From Micrococcaceae bacterium UBA4005 (lineage in GTDB: Bacteria > Actinomycetota > Actinomycetes > Actinomycetales > Micrococcaceae), in contig DGBL01000172.1 of NCBI GenBank assembly GCA_002384315.1, forward strand, positions 1-5,878: a DNA stretch of 5,878 nucleotides, read 5' to 3'. How positions within the stretch are numbered: the stretch's first letter is position 1; each line of letters opens with the position of its first letter. Both the position numbers and the translations under genes were made by a program. The notes under the pieces were generated by a model. That model did no database searches and was not told where the DNA came from. It saw only the letters and a list, made by a program, of their open reading frames with translations. Shown one piece after another: positions 4,709 through 5,878 of the stretch.

Positions 4709-4846
4709 ATGCAGCCGATAGTGCGCACCAGCACATCGATCGATTCGGGGAGGCCGTGTCCGGTCTCCAGGGCCGTACCGTCTTACCCACCCTTCGATAC
4801 TCGGGGTGCCCACACCCCGGAGTGGAGTTCCCATGGCCAGAAATGA
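4709..4846 (+). CDS. Candidate 45-codon ORF overlapping the phoH2 start
   Basis: An ATG at 4709 is preceded by a very good Shine-Dalgarno, GGGAGG (4697-4702), with 6 nt spacing. The frame runs to a TGA at 4844-4846 and overlaps the phoH2 start codon (4833) by 14 nt. The peptide begins [10 protein letters not shown], is rich in Ser, Pro and Arg, has one Cys, and shows no motif or membrane helix. About 71% of its third codon positions are G or C, only moderate for this genome. It could be a leader peptide for translational coupling. It could also correspond to the short upstream gene reported with mycobacterial phoH2 (the phoAT arrangement), but I cannot show sequence similarity. It may be non-coding. 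The only strong evidence is the ribosome site and the overlap. Confidence 0.35.
   Translation: MQPIVRTSTSIDSGRPCPVSRAVPSYPPFDTRGAHTPEWSSHGQK
4749..4768 (+). promoter_or_regulatory. Hairpin in the uppS-phoH2 gap
   Basis: GGAGGCC (4749-4755) and GGTCTCC (4762-4768) pair over 7 bp with one G-U around a 6-nt loop. No T-run follows, so it is not a clear terminator for the prenyltransferase gene. It lies inside the candidate 45-codon ORF. The rest of the gap (4592-4708) shows no convincing terminator. A TATTCT at 4658-4663 is the only possible -10 box there and lacks a -35. Confidence 0.28.
4799..4823 (+). promoter_or_regulatory. Strong hairpin abutting the phoH2 ribosome binding site
   Basis: ACTCGGGGTG (4799-4808) and CACCCCGGAGT (4813-4823) form a near-perfect stem of 10 pairs with one bulged G and a 4-nt loop (CCCA). 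Its 3' edge touches the phoH2 Shine-Dalgarno GGAG (4824-4827) and itself contains a second GGAG. In RNA it could modulate translation. As DNA it is a near-palindrome that a dimeric regulator might bind. There is no T-run. Confidence 0.45.
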
Positions 4847-5878
4847 CACCAGCACCTCAACGAGCCCGCGCGGAGTGCAGGAGCCCGGCAAGCGCAGCTA
4901 CGTGATCGACACCTCGGTGCTGATCTCGGATCCGCGGGCCATCCTCCGGTTCGCCGAACACGAGGTGATCCTGCCCGTGGTGGTCATCTCGGAGCTGGAA
5001 GCCAAGCGCCATGACCCGGAGCTGGGCTACTTTGCCCGCAAGGCGCTGCGGTTGCTTGATGACCTGCGAATCCAGCACGGCGGGCTCAACCAGGCGGTCC
5101 CTCTTGGGGAAGAGGGCGGAACGCTGAGGGTCGAGCTCAACCACGTCTCCACGGAAGTGCTTCCGGTAGGGTTCCGCAGCGGCGACAACGACTCGCGCAT
5201 CCTCGCGGTGGCGAAAAACCTTGCGGACGAGGGCCGCGACGTCACGGTCGTATCCAAGGACCTCCCGATGCGGGTAAAAGCGTCCGCAATGGGATTGCTG
5301 GCCGATGAATACCGCAACGAGTTAGTGCGCGATTCCGGTTGGACCGGCATGGCCGAACTTGAGGTCACCGCCGAAGACCTCGATTCGCTCTACGCGCACG
5401 AGCCAGTCTTCCACCCGGCGGGAGCGGAGCTACCGGTGAACACCGGCGTCGTCATGCTCTCCCCGCGCGGTTCCGGGCTGGCCCGTGTCGGGGCGGACAA
5501 GCAACTCCGCCTCGTCCGTGGAGACCGGGACGTCTTCGGCCTGCACGGGCGCTCGGCCGAGCAGCGGCTGGCCATCGACCTGCTAATGGACCAGGAGGTG
5601 GGTATCGTCTCGCTCGGTGGCCGGGCCGGCACCGGGAAGTCCGCGCTCGCGCTGTGCGCCGGGCTGGAAGCGGTACTGGAACGGCGCGAACACCGCAAGG
5701 TCGTGGTTTTCCGGCCGCTGTACGCGGTGGGAGGCCAGGAGCTCGGGTACCTGCCAGGAAGCGAAAGCGAGAAGATGAACCCTTGGGCGCAGGCGGTGTT
5801 CGACACTCTCGGCGCACTGGTATCCCAGGAAGTAGTTGAGGAGGTGATGGACCGGGGGATGCTCGAGGTGCTGCCGCT
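4833..5878 (+). CDS. phoH2: PhoH family ATPase with N-terminal PIN domain, PhoH2 (3'-truncated by window edge)
   Basis: PhoH2 proteins join a PIN ribonuclease to a PhoH P-loop ATPase. Mycobacterial members are reported to couple RNA unwinding and cleavage. The visible 348 residues contain the PIN domain (about 20-160) with the acidic metal-binding set intact. Asp26 is in SYVIDTSVL, Glu54 in [10 protein letters not shown], Asp118 and Asp120 in SGDNDSRIL, and Asp143 in [10 protein letters not shown] linker domain (about 190-245) follows. The PhoH core has Walker A GRAGTGKS (263-270) and later [17 protein letters not shown]. Walker B and the C-terminal part lie beyond the window; the family usually has about 430-450 residues. 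The ATG at 4833 has GGAG (4824-4827) 5 nt upstream. A strong hairpin ends right at that site, and a candidate short ORF overlaps the start. The Rv1095-type PIN-PhoH identity is clear; the cellular RNA target is unknown. Confidence 0.95.
   Translation, partial: MARNDTSTSTSPRGVQEPGKRSYVIDTSVLISDPRAILRFAEHEVILPVVVISELEAKRHDPELGYFARKALRLLDDLRIQHGGLNQAVPLGEEGGTLRVELNHVSTEVLPVGFRSGDNDSRILAVAKNLADEGRDVTVVSKDLPMRVKASAMGLLADEYRNELVRDSGWTGMAELEVTAEDLDSLYAHEPVFHPAGAELPVNTGVVMLSPRGSGLARVGADKQLRLVRGDRDVFGLHGRSAEQRLAIDLLMDQEVGIVSLGGRAGTGKSALALCAGLEAVLERREHRKVVVFRPLYAVGGQELGYLPGSESEKMNPWAQAVFDTLGALVSQEVVEEVMDRGMLEVLP

Noticed and set aside
4680..4730. Possible riboswitch between the prenyltransferase and phoH2 genes.
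   Set aside because: I could not match it to cobalamin, c-di-AMP or other riboswitch consensus elements that I know; only local hairpins are visible.

Overview
The window is high-GC actinobacterial DNA. It carries a mycothiol gene (mca), a DUF4307 gene, a Rv1083-type small membrane protein and a PIN-PhoH (PhoH2) gene. Recalled gene order and protein wording point to Micrococcales, probably Micrococcaceae (Arthrobacter-like). The genus is an inference; no database was searched. There are seven well-supported protein genes, two of them cut by the window ends, and one candidate short ORF. I saw no tRNA, rRNA, CRISPR array, transposon or prophage gene. This looks like conserved core chromosome, not an accessory island.

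Layout, left to right. Bases 1-420 (+) hold the C-terminal part of a rhomboid intramembrane serine protease. It converges on greA (448-939, -), a transcript cleavage factor. Upstream of greA is a good sigma-A-type promoter (1100-1128, -) and a roughly 150-nt leader that can fold into three hairpins. One of these looks like an intrinsic terminator. DUF4307 (1228-1671, -) is divergent from mca (1737-2669, +), the mycothiol S-conjugate amidase, which uses a TTG start. A 90-residue single-pass membrane protein follows (2719-2991, +). It runs tail to tail into trhA/hemolysin III (2988-3731, -), and the two stop codons share one CTAG. A cis-prenyltransferase (3824-4591, +) is divergent from trhA, with candidate -10 boxes 19 nt apart. 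After a 241-nt gap holding a possible 45-codon ORF and two hairpins comes phoH2 (4833 to the end, +), an N-terminal PIN nuclease joined to a PhoH ATPase.

The order greA - DUF4307 - mca - small membrane protein - trhA - cis-prenyltransferase - phoH2 matches, from memory, the M. tuberculosis block Rv1080c-Rv1081c-Rv1082-Rv1083-(Rv1084)-Rv1085c-Rv1086, with phoH2 as nearby Rv1095. The genes do not form one pathway. They cover transcription rescue, thiol detoxification, envelope and isoprenoid chemistry, and RNA processing. Conservation of the two uncharacterised membrane proteins beside mca is the main functional hint for them.

The most interesting non-coding signals are the structured greA leader, the region before phoH2, and the compact trhA/prenyltransferase promoter pair, where trhA appears to be leaderless.
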